Shown: positions 34,548 through 42,435 of the stretch, piece by piece
Numbering within the stretch: position 1 is the stretch's first letter
How the letters are laid out: each line of letters begins with the position of its first letter
NCBI GenBank assembly: GCA_003221695.1
Contig: QHSX01000065.1
Span: 89,888-153,887, forward strand
Source: Candidatus Rokuibacteriota bacterium
Lineage (GTDB): Bacteria; Methylomirabilota; Methylomirabilia; Rokubacteriales; CSP1-6
Length of the DNA: 64,000 nucleotides
Reading direction: 5' to 3'
The notes under the pieces: generated by a model
What the model saw: the letters and a program-made list of their open reading frames with translations, nothing else
What the model was told of the DNA's origin: nothing
Database searches by the model: none
Program-made: the position numbers and the translations under genes

Positions 34548-36469
34548 GCGCGGATCTCTGCGACCACTTCGAGCAGGCGTTCGGTCAGCCGGCCGTCGAC
34601 GGGATGGAGGTACTGCGCCGCGAACGTGCGCCCGCGGGCCACCAGGGCCTCGCGGGCTCTGGCATCGCCGAGGAGGCGTGAGAGCGTCGCGGCGAGCGCC
34701 TCGACGTCGCCCGTGTCCACGCGGTCGACGGCGCCGGCGCTCACGTAGGGCGGCATATAGCCTCCCTCGAAGTCTTTGCCGCGCGTCTGGACCGCGACCA
34801 CGGGGCACTCCATCGCCATCGCCTCGACGCCCGCCATCGACGTCACCATGACGGCGACGTCAGCAGCCCGGAAGAGGCGATGGATGTCGTACGACTGGGT
34901 CAGGACCGCGTCGCGCCACCCCCATGCGCGCACCTGGTCCCGCAGCAGCGCGAGGTGCTCGTTCGGGTGGACCTTGACGATGACGTGAGAGCGTCCGAGA
35001 CGTTCGACCGCCCGGGCGACGGTCCGGTAGAACCCTTCCTTCTCCTCGGACGAGAAGAGGACCGAGACGTACTTGGACACGAGGACCAGCAGCGGGCGCC
35101 CCGGAGCGAGTCCGAAATCGGCGAAGACCTGCGCGCGCAGCCGCTCCCGCTCCACCAGGCAGGCCGCGTTCGAGCGCGGATCGCCGACGACCGTGAGCCG
35201 GGAGGGCTCGAGCCCCTGCTCGACCAGGGCGGCGCGGACGTGGTCGCCGATCAGGAGGAGCCGGTCCGCGACGTCGAAGGTGTTGGTGCGATCGCGGCTC
35301 AGCAGCGAGGCGCCCCAGAACAGGACCACCGGGATCCCGCGCGCCCGCGCGGCGAGCGCCAGCGCGCGCTCGGCGTAACGGCGGTCGCTCGCGATCACGA
35401 CCGCGTCGGGTCTGAGGGCGTCGAGCGCGCGAGCCGCGGCTTCGAGATAAAGGCGGGCGATTACGACGCTCTGGCCAACAGCGTTCCGGGCGAACCGGCG
35501 CAGGATCCGCCCGAGCCGCACCGAGCCGTGACGCGCAAGCGCGTCGTATTCCGGATCTGCGTCCAAGCGATGGAGCAGGCGCCGGCACAAGGGCCGCATC
35601 TCGCTGACGAGCCGCCGGGCCTCGGCGCGCGGCAGATAGTCCATGAAGTAGGCGCAGGGCACGCCGTCCGCGGCGACTCGCGCCACGCGCGCGTCCATCG
35701 TGTCGTCGACGGATGCCGCGAGCACCGTCGCGTTCACGCCGTCGTGACGCAGGCTCGCGGTCAGTGGCTCGACGACCTCGAAGTGCCGGGTATGACACGC
35801 CGTGAAGACGATCCGCGGTCGGCCCTGGCGAACCGGCGCTGGCCGGCGGGAGTGGCGGAGGAGCTGCCGGAGCGCCAGCCGATCCTCACGAGCGCGAAGC
35901 GTCCGCCAGAGCGCCGCGAGTGCGAATGACGACGGGACCCAGGCGGCTGCGGTCACGGGAATCGCGCGGTCCTCAGCGAGGTACCGCGCGATGCGCTCCG
36001 CGATCGAGGCGCCGGTCACGAGCGCGACACGGTGCGGCTTGACGTCGTCCATGACCCGCTCGATCGCGGCAACAAACTCGAGCACCTCGAGCCTGAGCAG
36101 GATGCCCTTGGCGACGGGGAGCAGGTCGGGGACCCACACGCCGCCCACCAGGAGCGCCGATTCCGTCCCGCGCCGTGGCCACCACGCAGTGACGAGCCGG
36201 GCGCCGAGGTCGGCCCAGGGCTTGGCCTCGACCTTGAACGACTCTTGGTCGTAGAGGCGGAGACTCACGCCGGCCGGCAGCGTCGTGCGATCGAGAAGCT
36301 CCCGGCCCGCCAGGAGCGTCACCTCGTCGGCGGACGGCAGCCGCGCGAGCGTCGTGGCGACGGCGCGGCGGTACCGCCGGACGTGCGCGCCATAGAGCGC
36401 GCGGACCCAGGGTCGGCGGAACTCGCCCAGGCTGCGCGACGTCTCCGTCACGACTATGACCCGGCTCAA
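34544..36469 (-). CDS. Large GT-B-like surface-carbohydrate protein, function unknown
   Basis: A 641-residue protein without signal peptide or clear membrane segments. The first 200 residues look like one Rossmann-type domain (VIVVTETSRSLGEFRR at the start). The rest resembles a GT-B or CDP-glycerol-transferase-like C-terminal part: RIVFTACHTRHFEVVEPL, DALRPDAVVIASDRRYAERA, LTVVGDPRSNAACL, PLLVLVSKYVSVLF, VIVKVHPNEHLALL (about residues 495-508) and VMVTSMAGVEAMAMECPVVA (about 533-552). KVHPNE and the S-x-x-G-x-E-A-M block are shared by glycero- and Kdo-type transferases. It overlaps LegI and the acyltransferase by 4 nt each, so a nonulosonic-acid transferase is a natural guess, but the sequence does not prove it. 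Confidence 0.65.
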   Translation of the reverse strand: MSRVIVVTETSRSLGEFRRPWVRALYGAHVRRYRRAVATTLARLPSADEVTLLAGRELLDRTTLPAGVSLRLYDQESFKVEAKPWADLGARLVTAWWPRRGTESALLVGGVWVPDLLPVAKGILLRLEVLEFVAAIERVMDDVKPHRVALVTGASIAERIARYLAEDRAIPVTAAAWVPSSFALAALWRTLRAREDRLALRQLLRHSRRPAPVRQGRPRIVFTACHTRHFEVVEPLTASLRHDGVNATVLAASVDDTMDARVARVAADGVPCAYFMDYLPRAEARRLVSEMRPLCRRLLHRLDADPEYDALARHGSVRLGRILRRFARNAVGQSVVIARLYLEAAARALDALRPDAVVIASDRRYAERALALAARARGIPVVLFWGASLLSRDRTNTFDVADRLLLIGDHVRAALVEQGLEPSRLTVVGDPRSNAACLVERERLRAQVFADFGLAPGRPLLVLVSKYVSVLFSSEEKEGFYRTVARAVERLGRSHVIVKVHPNEHLALLRDQVRAWGWRDAVLTQSYDIHRLFRAADVAVMVTSMAGVEAMAMECPVVAVQTRGKDFEGGYMPPYVSAGAVDRVDTGDVEALAATLSRLLGDARAREALVARGRTFAAQYLHPVDGRLTERLLEVVAEIRA

Positions 36470-37095
36470 CGTGCCGCCTCTCGCGCACGCGCCGGGACGC
36501 CGAGCACGGTCGCCCCGTCCGGCACGTCCTCGATGACCACGGCCCCCGCCGCGACGACCGCGTCAGCGCCGATCCTGACACCGGGGACGACAACGGCGCC
36601 GGCGCCGAGGAACGCGCCCCGCTCGATTGTCACCTGCCCCGAGAGGACGACGCCAGGCGACAGATAGCAGTGGTCGGCGATGCGACAATCGTGCTCCACG
36701 ATGACGCCGCTGTAGCACACGCCGTTGACGCCCACCTCCACCCCGGCGCCCAGCACGCACCCGCCGAAGACGACGGAGCCGTCGCCGATCCGAGAGCTTC
36801 GCGCGAGCACCGCACGGGGGTGGACGAGGGCCTGGGTCGCGAGCCCGCAATCGTAGAGGAGCCGGAAGAGTTCAGCGCGACGGGGCAGCGCACTGTTGCC
36901 GACGCCGACGACCGCCGCATCGATCTTCCCGGCGCGCGCCAGCGCCCCGACATCCGCGTCGGTGCCGAGGATCCCCGGTCGAGGTGCGCCCGCGCGGTCG
37001 GTGAATCCGGCCACGGTCCATCCCGCCTCGCTCGCCAGCTCCGCGACCGCGCGGCTGTGGCCCCCCGCCCCCAGGATCAGCAGCCGGTGGCTCAT
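36466..37095 (-). CDS. NeuD-family sugar O/N-acyltransferase (LegH candidate)
   Basis: The 209-residue protein has an N-terminal PglD/NeuD nucleotide-sugar pocket (LLILGAGGHSRAVAELASEA) and a left-handed parallel beta-helix of hexapeptide repeats (SGVIVEHDCRIADHCYLSPG and IERGAFLGAGAVVVPGVRIG). The catalytic His lies in VEHDC. NeuD/PglD-type enzymes acetylate the C4 amino group of UDP- or GDP-bound sugars or hydroxyls of nonulosonic acids. In this unit it is the best LegH (N-acetyltransferase) candidate. Its ATG at 37095 lies inside the first copy of an 89-bp tandem repeat, 174 nt after the legF stop, which is the only sizeable gap in the pathway genes. Confidence 0.8.
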   Translation of the reverse strand: MSHRLLILGAGGHSRAVAELASEAGWTVAGFTDRAGAPRPGILGTDADVGALARAGKIDAAVVGVGNSALPRRAELFRLLYDCGLATQALVHPRAVLARSSRIGDGSVVFGGCVLGAGVEVGVNGVCYSGVIVEHDCRIADHCYLSPGVVLSGQVTIERGAFLGAGAVVVPGVRIGADAVVAAGAVVIEDVPDGATVLGVPARAREAAR

Positions 37096-37270
37096 CGTAG
37101 CGGGGGCCGCGAGGCCGGTGCACGCCGTGGGTGGCGTGCCGCGGGTACGGCGTGGCTCCGTCCGGCCAAGACCCGTTGCCTCATCGTAGCGGGGGCCGTG
37201 AGGTCGGAACACACCGTGGGTGGCGTGCCGTGGGTACGGCGTGGCTCCGTCCGGCCAAGACCCGTTCCCT
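37093..37270. repeat. Two tandem copies of an 89-bp repeat between legF and the acyltransferase gene
   Basis: Copy 1 spans 37093-37181 and copy 2 spans 37182-37270. They differ at 7 of 89 positions, mostly C/T or G/A. The repeat begins at the CAT complementary to the acyltransferase start codon and ends at the legF stop, so it fills the whole gap. Each unit has inverted segments (GCACGCC with GGCGTGC, and ACGCCGT with ACGGCGT) that could fold in RNA. 89 is not a multiple of 3, and the unit contains a frame shadow rather than a clear coding function. A REP-like element or a duplication that moved the start codon is likely. Confidence 0.8.
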
Positions 37271-37992
37271 CATGGACGCGGGGGCGTGGGGGCGCGCCCG
37301 TGCGCCAGGATGAGCTCGGCCAGCATGAAATCCCACTCGGTGTCGATGTTCACGGACGACTCGAACCCCATGACGATCGCCCGGTTGTCGTCGCCGAGAA
37401 CACGTCCCTGGTCCATGAGGACCGTATAGCGGGTCACATAGACGGCGCCCGACGGCTGGTAGACCTGCGGCGCATCCTGGCGACGGACGTACTTGTGGCC
37501 GTCGGGGAAGAGCGGGACGGTGCGGTCGCCGTCGAGCGTCTTCATGAAGAACGGGTGATAGGTCGCCTCGGTCACCGTCTGCGCAGAATCCGCCCCGGTC
37601 TCGAGGAGCTTCGCGATCGTGCGGTCGACGTCGGCGCCCGTGCGGAACGGAGACGTCGGCTGGAGCGTCACGACGAGATCCGGACGCGGGCCGCCATGCG
37701 ACTCGAGCCACCGCACGGCGTGCTGCAGAACCGGCACCATCCCCGCGTCGTCGCTCGCCAGCGCCGCAGGCCGCAGAAACGGCGCCTCGGCGCCATGACG
37801 GCGCGCCTCCGTCGCGATCTCCGCGCTGTCCGTCGACACCATGAACCGCGACAACCGTGCGGCCTCACGGCACGAGGCGATCGCGTGGCCGATCAGCGAG
37901 AGACCGCCGAGCATCTTGAGATTCTTGCCCGGCAGTCCCTTCGAGCCGCCGCGTGCCGGGATGACGCCGAAGACGAATGGGGACGCGTTCAC
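37270..37992 (-). CDS. legF: CMP-nonulosonic acid cytidylyltransferase (NeuA/LegF-like)
   Basis: Activates a nonulosonic acid with CTP to the CMP-sugar used by transferases. The 240-residue protein begins VNASPFVFGVIPARGGSKGL, where ARGGSKGLPGKN is the CTP-binding signature of the CMP-NeuNAc synthetase family. It follows with MVSTDSAEIATEARRHGAE, PFLRPAALASDDAGM, VVTLQPTSPFRTGADVD and INIDTEWDFMLAE-like ends (here VNIDTEWDFMLAELIL). GTG 37992 lies 1 nt before the upstream stop; alternative starts inside the first 10 residues are possible. It is separated from the other pathway genes only by the 89-bp repeats. Confidence 0.9.
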   Translation of the reverse strand: MNASPFVFGVIPARGGSKGLPGKNLKMLGGLSLIGHAIASCREAARLSRFMVSTDSAEIATEARRHGAEAPFLRPAALASDDAGMVPVLQHAVRWLESHGGPRPDLVVTLQPTSPFRTGADVDRTIAKLLETGADSAQTVTEATYHPFFMKTLDGDRTVPLFPDGHKYVRRQDAPQVYQPSGAVYVTRYTVLMDQGRVLGDDNRAIVMGFESSVNIDTEWDFMLAELILAHGRAPTPPRP

Positions 37993-37993
37993 C

Positions 37994-38977
37994 TCAGACC
38001 CGCACCCAGCGGCGCTCCGCGGACGCCCGCCGGGCCGCCTCGATGACCTGCATCGTCTTGAGCCCGTCCCAGCCGTCGCAGCGCGGCACGGCCTCATCGC
38101 GAATGCACGCCAGGAAGTGGCGCGCCTCGTCCACGTACATGTCGTTGAGCTGACAGGTGAAGGGGTAGACCTCCCAGCGGTTCGCCTTCGGGTCGAAGAC
38201 ACGCACCTCGTTCTCGAAGCGCCTCCACTGGAGCACGCCGGCCTCTCCCAAGATCTCGATGTGACTGTGGACGTTCCACGCGAAGAGGTTCATATGGAGG
38301 TTCCCAATGGCGCCGGACGCGAACCGGACGGTGAGGTCGGCGAGGTCATCGGTCGAGATCTCGAGCCCTGAGACCCGTTCCACAACGGCGCTCACCTCGA
38401 CGATGTCGCCGAGGAGCCAGCGCATGTAGTCAATCGCGTGGCTCTCGTCGAGGAGACAGCCACCACCCTGCTTCGCGTCAGCCATATAGAACCGCCGATA
38501 GTCCTTGCCTGGATATCGAGTCGTCAGGTGGTACGCGTATTCGGTCCGCCCCGCGAGGACGGCTCCGATCCTGCCCTCCTTCAGCAGCTTCTCCGCGAGG
38601 AGCATTGGCGGCCAGTAGCGCCAGTTGTACGCCGTCAGGATCCGCAGCCCACGCGCGTCACAGGACCGGAGCAGATCCTCGATTCCATCCGCGGAATACG
38701 ACAGCGGCTTCTCGATCATGAGGTGCGCGCCTCGCGACGCCGCCATACGGGCGATCGCGAGGTGCGAGTCCGGGGGCGTGCAGATGATCACTCCCGAAGC
38801 GCCGTCGAGGGAGGCCTCGAGCGCCGCCGGGAACTCCGCGAAGGAAAATTGCGCGCGCGCCGCCTCGCGCTGGGCGGGATCCACGTCGAACGCCGCCAAG
38901 GTCTCCACCGCGAGCGCCCGGAGGTTCCCGAGATGCCGACGACCGATCGATCCGAGCCCGATGACCGCGACCTTCAT
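37994..38977 (-). CDS. Gfo/Idh/MocA-family sugar oxidoreductase
   Basis: NAD(P)-dependent dehydrogenase of 327 residues with the Rossmann start MKVAVIGLGSIGRRHLGNLR, GVIICTPPDSHLAIARMAAS, the signature GAHLMIEKPLSYSADG with the catalytic EKP lysine, and a C-terminal beta-sheet domain with GGGCLLDESHAIDYMRWLLG. Homologues in polysaccharide clusters oxidise C3 of UDP-HexNAcA or reduce keto sugars. ATG 38977 overlaps the radical SAM gene as ATGA. Genes of this type neighbour nonulosonic-acid genes in several bacteria, but the substrate here cannot be named. Confidence 0.87.
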   Translation of the reverse strand: MKVAVIGLGSIGRRHLGNLRALAVETLAAFDVDPAQREAARAQFSFAEFPAALEASLDGASGVIICTPPDSHLAIARMAASRGAHLMIEKPLSYSADGIEDLLRSCDARGLRILTAYNWRYWPPMLLAEKLLKEGRIGAVLAGRTEYAYHLTTRYPGKDYRRFYMADAKQGGGCLLDESHAIDYMRWLLGDIVEVSAVVERVSGLEISTDDLADLTVRFASGAIGNLHMNLFAWNVHSHIEILGEAGVLQWRRFENEVRVFDPKANRWEVYPFTCQLNDMYVDEARHFLACIRDEAVPRCDGWDGLKTMQVIEAARRASAERRWVRV

Positions 38978-40518
38978 GCGAGCGTTGTGTGCGCGCGCGC
39001 CAGCGCCGGGTCCTTGGCACCGGTCGCCTCTGGGTGCAGCCGATTCCATTCCGCTTCGTATTCGGCGATGCGCTTGAGGTCGCGTAGGACCATGAGCTCA
39101 CGGAGTCCGTAGAGCTCGACAGCGTTGAACTTCTGAGAGATGACCGCAGTCACGCGCGTCGCGTCGCCAAGGTCTAGGAGGAACGCCTCGAGGTCGCCGC
39201 CGTACTGCCGGAGGATCCGGCTCTTGTACTTCTGGTACCACTCCGTGCCCGGGTAGGGCGTCGCGAAAAATGGCTTGACGTTGAGCCCGAGCCGGTTCCA
39301 GGCGAGGACGTTGTCACGGATCGAGTCGAAGTCTTCGTCTGGGAAGCCGACCATCTGATTCGGGATCGGACGGATCCCCGCCTCGAGCGTCCAGCGGAGC
39401 GACCGCTCGTTCGTTTCCGGCGTCGCCCCCTTGCCGATGGTCTTGAGAACGCGGCCTGAAAAGCTCTCGTATCCGTAGAGCAGGTGCGCGCAGCCCGACT
39501 GCTTCAGGAGCGAAAGGAGCTCCCGGTTGACGAGCGTCGCGTGGCTGGTGCCGCCCCAGTGAACTCCGGAGCAGCGCGCGGGATCGTGGGGCACCCCCTC
39601 CCGGACGCACTGCGGCTGGAGCCCCTCGTCGATCCAGAGGCGCGCGATCTCGGTCAGCCACTTCTTGCCCGATGACTGGTGCATCGTCATGAGGTTTTCA
39701 TCGAGGAAGGCGATGAAGTCGACGCCGAACCGCTCGCGGGCGTACTTCACCAGGCTGACGACGTAGCGTGGGCTGTGGTAGCGGATCACGCGCTTGTACG
39801 TGAAGGTCACGTCTCGCTCGCCATCGCGCTCGACCTGCTCCATGTCGCCGGCGATCCCGAGGTGGAAGCAGAACCGGCAGATCAACGAGCAGCCGTAGCT
39901 CGCGTTGACGTCGAGCCGCCGGCGCGCGAGCATCCCCTCCTCGGAGAAGAGCGCCATGCTGTTCTTGAAGTAGATATCGAGCGGAAAAAACTCCCAAGCC
40001 GGGTACGGCAGCAAGTCCAGATCGCGCAAGAGTGGCTGCTCCGGGTTGAGGTGCGACCCGCCCGCGGGATCGCGCCAGACGAGCCCTCGCACGGGGGCCC
40101 AGTCCCGATTCGCGGCGTCGAGCCGCCGGAGCACCTCCACGAAGGAGACGAACGCCTCGCCCACGACGCTGACATCGATCTCCGGCATGAGCCGCATAAT
40201 GTCGTGCGGCATGCTAGTCACGAACCCGCCGCCGGCCACGATCAGCGCCTGCGGCGCCAGCGCCCGCGCCATCGCGACGATGTGCTTAATCGACCGGTAG
40301 GCGGTCGTGATACCGCCGACGGCGACGACGTCCCAGCGGTCGGCCTTCAGGACCTGGGCGAGCACTGCGTCGGAGGCGCGCCACGCGTTCGCGTCGTACA
40401 CCTGGACGCGATGACCTTCCCGGACAACGATCGCGGCGAGCAGTGCGATGCCGTACGGCACGTGTCGCGGGTCGTCCTCCTCGCGGATGACGGGATTCAC
40501 GAAGAGCACCTTAGCCAT
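38974..40518 (-). CDS. B12-binding-type radical SAM protein
   Basis: The 514-residue protein has an N-terminal cobalamin-binding-like Rossmann domain (VPYGIALLAAIVVREGHRVQ, LIVAGGGFVTSMPHDIMRLM). A radical SAM core follows with SYGCSLICRFCF, giving the C-x3-C-x2-C cluster ligands at about Cys210, Cys214 and Cys217. The DxHxxG cobalamin motif is not obvious, so B12 use is uncertain. An insertion with further cysteine and histidines (RCSGVHWGGTSH) follows. Such proteins catalyse C-methylation or rearrangements. The start is placed at ATG 40518; GTG 40524 is in frame. It sits between a deacetylase and a Gfo/Idh/MocA oxidoreductase, suggesting modification of a sugar. Confidence 0.83.
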   Translation of the reverse strand: MAKVLFVNPVIREEDDPRHVPYGIALLAAIVVREGHRVQVYDANAWRASDAVLAQVLKADRWDVVAVGGITTAYRSIKHIVAMARALAPQALIVAGGGFVTSMPHDIMRLMPEIDVSVVGEAFVSFVEVLRRLDAANRDWAPVRGLVWRDPAGGSHLNPEQPLLRDLDLLPYPAWEFFPLDIYFKNSMALFSEEGMLARRRLDVNASYGCSLICRFCFHLGIAGDMEQVERDGERDVTFTYKRVIRYHSPRYVVSLVKYARERFGVDFIAFLDENLMTMHQSSGKKWLTEIARLWIDEGLQPQCVREGVPHDPARCSGVHWGGTSHATLVNRELLSLLKQSGCAHLLYGYESFSGRVLKTIGKGATPETNERSLRWTLEAGIRPIPNQMVGFPDEDFDSIRDNVLAWNRLGLNVKPFFATPYPGTEWYQKYKSRILRQYGGDLEAFLLDLGDATRVTAVISQKFNAVELYGLRELMVLRDLKRIAEYEAEWNRLHPEATGAKDPALARAHTTLA

Positions 40519-41500
40519 GTCCACCTCGAAGGGCCTCGACGGTCCATGCTCCCGGCTCGGCGGTCGCCGACGTCGGCAAGTCGTTGGTGTCGAGCCGGGG
40601 CAGCTCGAGCGGCCGGCCCAGGTCGGGCGCCACGGCCGCGCGCGTCGTCAGCCCGAGCGCGCAGCCACGACTCCGCAGGAGTTCGAGGGTGGTCTCGTCG
40701 TAGCTGCCGAACGGATAGCACATCACCCAGTCCACGGGGACGCCCCCGTGGACCCGTGCGAGGAACGCGAGCGTCCGGGAGATTTCAGCGTCCTGCGCCC
40801 GCCGATCAAGCGCGTCGAGCCACACGTGCTCTGCGCCGTGCCCGCCCACGTCCATCCCAAGCCGCCGCAGGCAACGCAACTGTTCCAGATCCATATAGAG
40901 CTCTTGCGCGAACGCCCGCACGTCCACGCCCACAAACTCCTCAAACAGGCGCTGCGTCAAGACCGACCGGACGTCGGTGGGCAGGCCGCGCTGTAGCACG
41001 CGCTTGACGAAGACAACCTCCGGCCCATCGAAGCGTGAGCCCACCGCGTGCTGCCGCCAGAGCGCGTCGGTCGGCGGCAGCGCGACGTCCCCGCGCCAGC
41101 CCTCGATCATATCGAGGAGTTGACGGGCGAGCTTCGCACGGTCGGGGCACGCCGCCAGGATAAAGTGGATCTTGTGGGTGTCGAGTACGCGCCCTCCCTC
41201 GACGGGCACGGCGGGCGGATAGAAACTGGCGGGCAGCCCGCGATCGAGCAGACGCGGGAGCGCTGTCGTGAAGTGGTCGAGGAACCCGTCGTCGAACGTG
41301 AGGAGGCACGCGTTCGGCGGGAGCCGGCGTTCGCCTCGCCTGGCCGCGACGACGTCCTGCACGGCGCAGACTCGGTAGTGCTGGATGATGTAGTCCAGCT
41401 GGCCCTCGAACGCCTTCACCGTGAGAGCCTTCAGCCCCGGATAGCGGCTCCGCGCGAGGTCGCGGATGTAGTGATACATCACAATCGTCAGCGCGCTCAC
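40511..41500 (-). CDS. Polysaccharide deacetylase (NodB/CE4 family)
   Basis: The 329-residue CE4 protein opens MSALTIVMYHYIRDLARSRY and has the metal-binding TFDDGF (ACLLTFDDGFLDHF) and the second motif as VGGHGAEHVWLDAL, in place of the usual HTxxH, followed by MCYPFGSYDE. Many family members with an MYHYI start deacetylate surface polysaccharides. There is no signal peptide, so action in the cytoplasm is suggested. Overlaps its neighbours on both sides (GTGA 41497-41500 and about 8 nt with the radical SAM gene). Target: an N- or O-acyl group on a glycan precursor, unspecified. Confidence 0.82.
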   Translation of the reverse strand: MSALTIVMYHYIRDLARSRYPGLKALTVKAFEGQLDYIIQHYRVCAVQDVVAARRGERRLPPNACLLTFDDGFLDHFTTALPRLLDRGLPASFYPPAVPVEGGRVLDTHKIHFILAACPDRAKLARQLLDMIEGWRGDVALPPTDALWRQHAVGSRFDGPEVVFVKRVLQRGLPTDVRSVLTQRLFEEFVGVDVRAFAQELYMDLEQLRCLRRLGMDVGGHGAEHVWLDALDRRAQDAEISRTLAFLARVHGGVPVDWVMCYPFGSYDETTLELLRSRGCALGLTTRAAVAPDLGRPLELPRLDTNDLPTSATAEPGAWTVEALRGGHG

Positions 41501-42435
41501 CGCGTGAACACCCCCAGGAACGCCGAGCTCCAGCCAAGGCTCGCAGGCGTCGATTCGAGCGGCTCAAGCACTGCCGTGAGCCGGTTGTAGAAGCGCGGCA
41601 CCAGCGACTCGAGCGCCGGCGTCAGCACGTGCGGGTGCACGCCAAAGAACCGCGGACGAGAGAAGCCGGCAGCCGCGGCCGAGGCCGCGAGCCCTGAAGG
41701 TGTGTGTTGCCGCCGGTGCCGCCCGAACGCCCGGAGCGTGTCGGCGGGCCCGCGCGCCCCCGCCGCGTCCTTCGCTAACGCACGCTCGAGATCCGGTAGA
41801 GCCTCGCGCAGCTTCGCCACCACCGTAGTGAGCAGCGGACAGATGCTCTCGTCGGGCCGGAAGGCCGACAGCTCGGCGAGGAGCGTCGGCACGGCCCCGG
41901 CCTCGACTTCCTTAAGTGTGTACTCATTGCCGCTCACCATGTTGAAGAGCCGGTTGCGGCACGACACGACGAGCGCCCCGCCCACGCGCAGGAGACGCGC
42001 GGCCTCTGCGAAGAAGGCGGCGTCTTCCTCGAGGTACTCGAGGACACCGATCGCGGTCACCGCGTCGGCCGACGCGGTGGCGAGCCCATTCCCGAGGATG
42101 TCGGCGACCTTGAAGCTCACGCGCTCGCGGACGTCGGCCGGGAGCGTGGAACGTCGCGCCTCGGCCTCGGCGATCATGCCTTCGGCAGCGTCGACGCCAG
42201 TGGCGTCGAATCCCAGCCGGGCGGCGTGCAAGCAGAGATCGCCTCCGCCGCAGCCGAGGTCGAGGAGCCGGCCCCGGGCCTCGCCCAGGCGATCGCGCAC
42301 CGCGTTCATCGCCAGGCGGAGCCGCTGCGCGCCAACCGGATACGCCAGCGGGTCTTCGTCCTCGCCGTAGGCGCGCGCGAGCCACGTGTGCGCGGAGTCC
42401 GAGAAGTACCGCCGGACGTGCTCCCGCTCGGTCAC
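41497..42435 (-). CDS. Class I SAM-dependent methyltransferase
   Basis: The 312-residue protein contains the SAM motif RLLDLGCGGGDLCLHAARLG, the acidic TGVDAAEGMIAEAEAR, VTAIGVLEYLEEDAAFFAEA and LLRVGGALVVSCRNRLFNMV. The C-terminal third (VHPHVLTPALESLVP) is an acceptor-side extension. GTG 42435 overlaps the Maf-like gene stop as GTGA. The GVLEYLEEDAAF pattern is frequent in methyltransferases next to nonulosonic-acid and Maf genes. Likely methylates a sugar or an amidine-type nitrogen on it; proof is lacking. Confidence 0.82.
   Translation of the reverse strand: MTEREHVRRYFSDSAHTWLARAYGEDEDPLAYPVGAQRLRLAMNAVRDRLGEARGRLLDLGCGGGDLCLHAARLGFDATGVDAAEGMIAEAEARRSTLPADVRERVSFKVADILGNGLATASADAVTAIGVLEYLEEDAAFFAEAARLLRVGGALVVSCRNRLFNMVSGNEYTLKEVEAGAVPTLLAELSAFRPDESICPLLTTVVAKLREALPDLERALAKDAAGARGPADTLRAFGRHRRQHTPSGLAASAAAAGFSRPRFFGVHPHVLTPALESLVPRFYNRLTAVLEPLESTPASLGWSSAFLGVFTR

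Noticed and set aside
37093..37270. A CRISPR array
   Set aside because: Only two directly adjoining 89-bp copies without spacers and no cas genes.
33486..37992. A sialic acid (Neu5Ac) pathway instead of legionaminic acid
   Set aside because: NeuB, NeuC and NeuA-like proteins alone would allow it, but LegC and the PtmE-like CBS/nucleotidyltransferase point to legionaminate.
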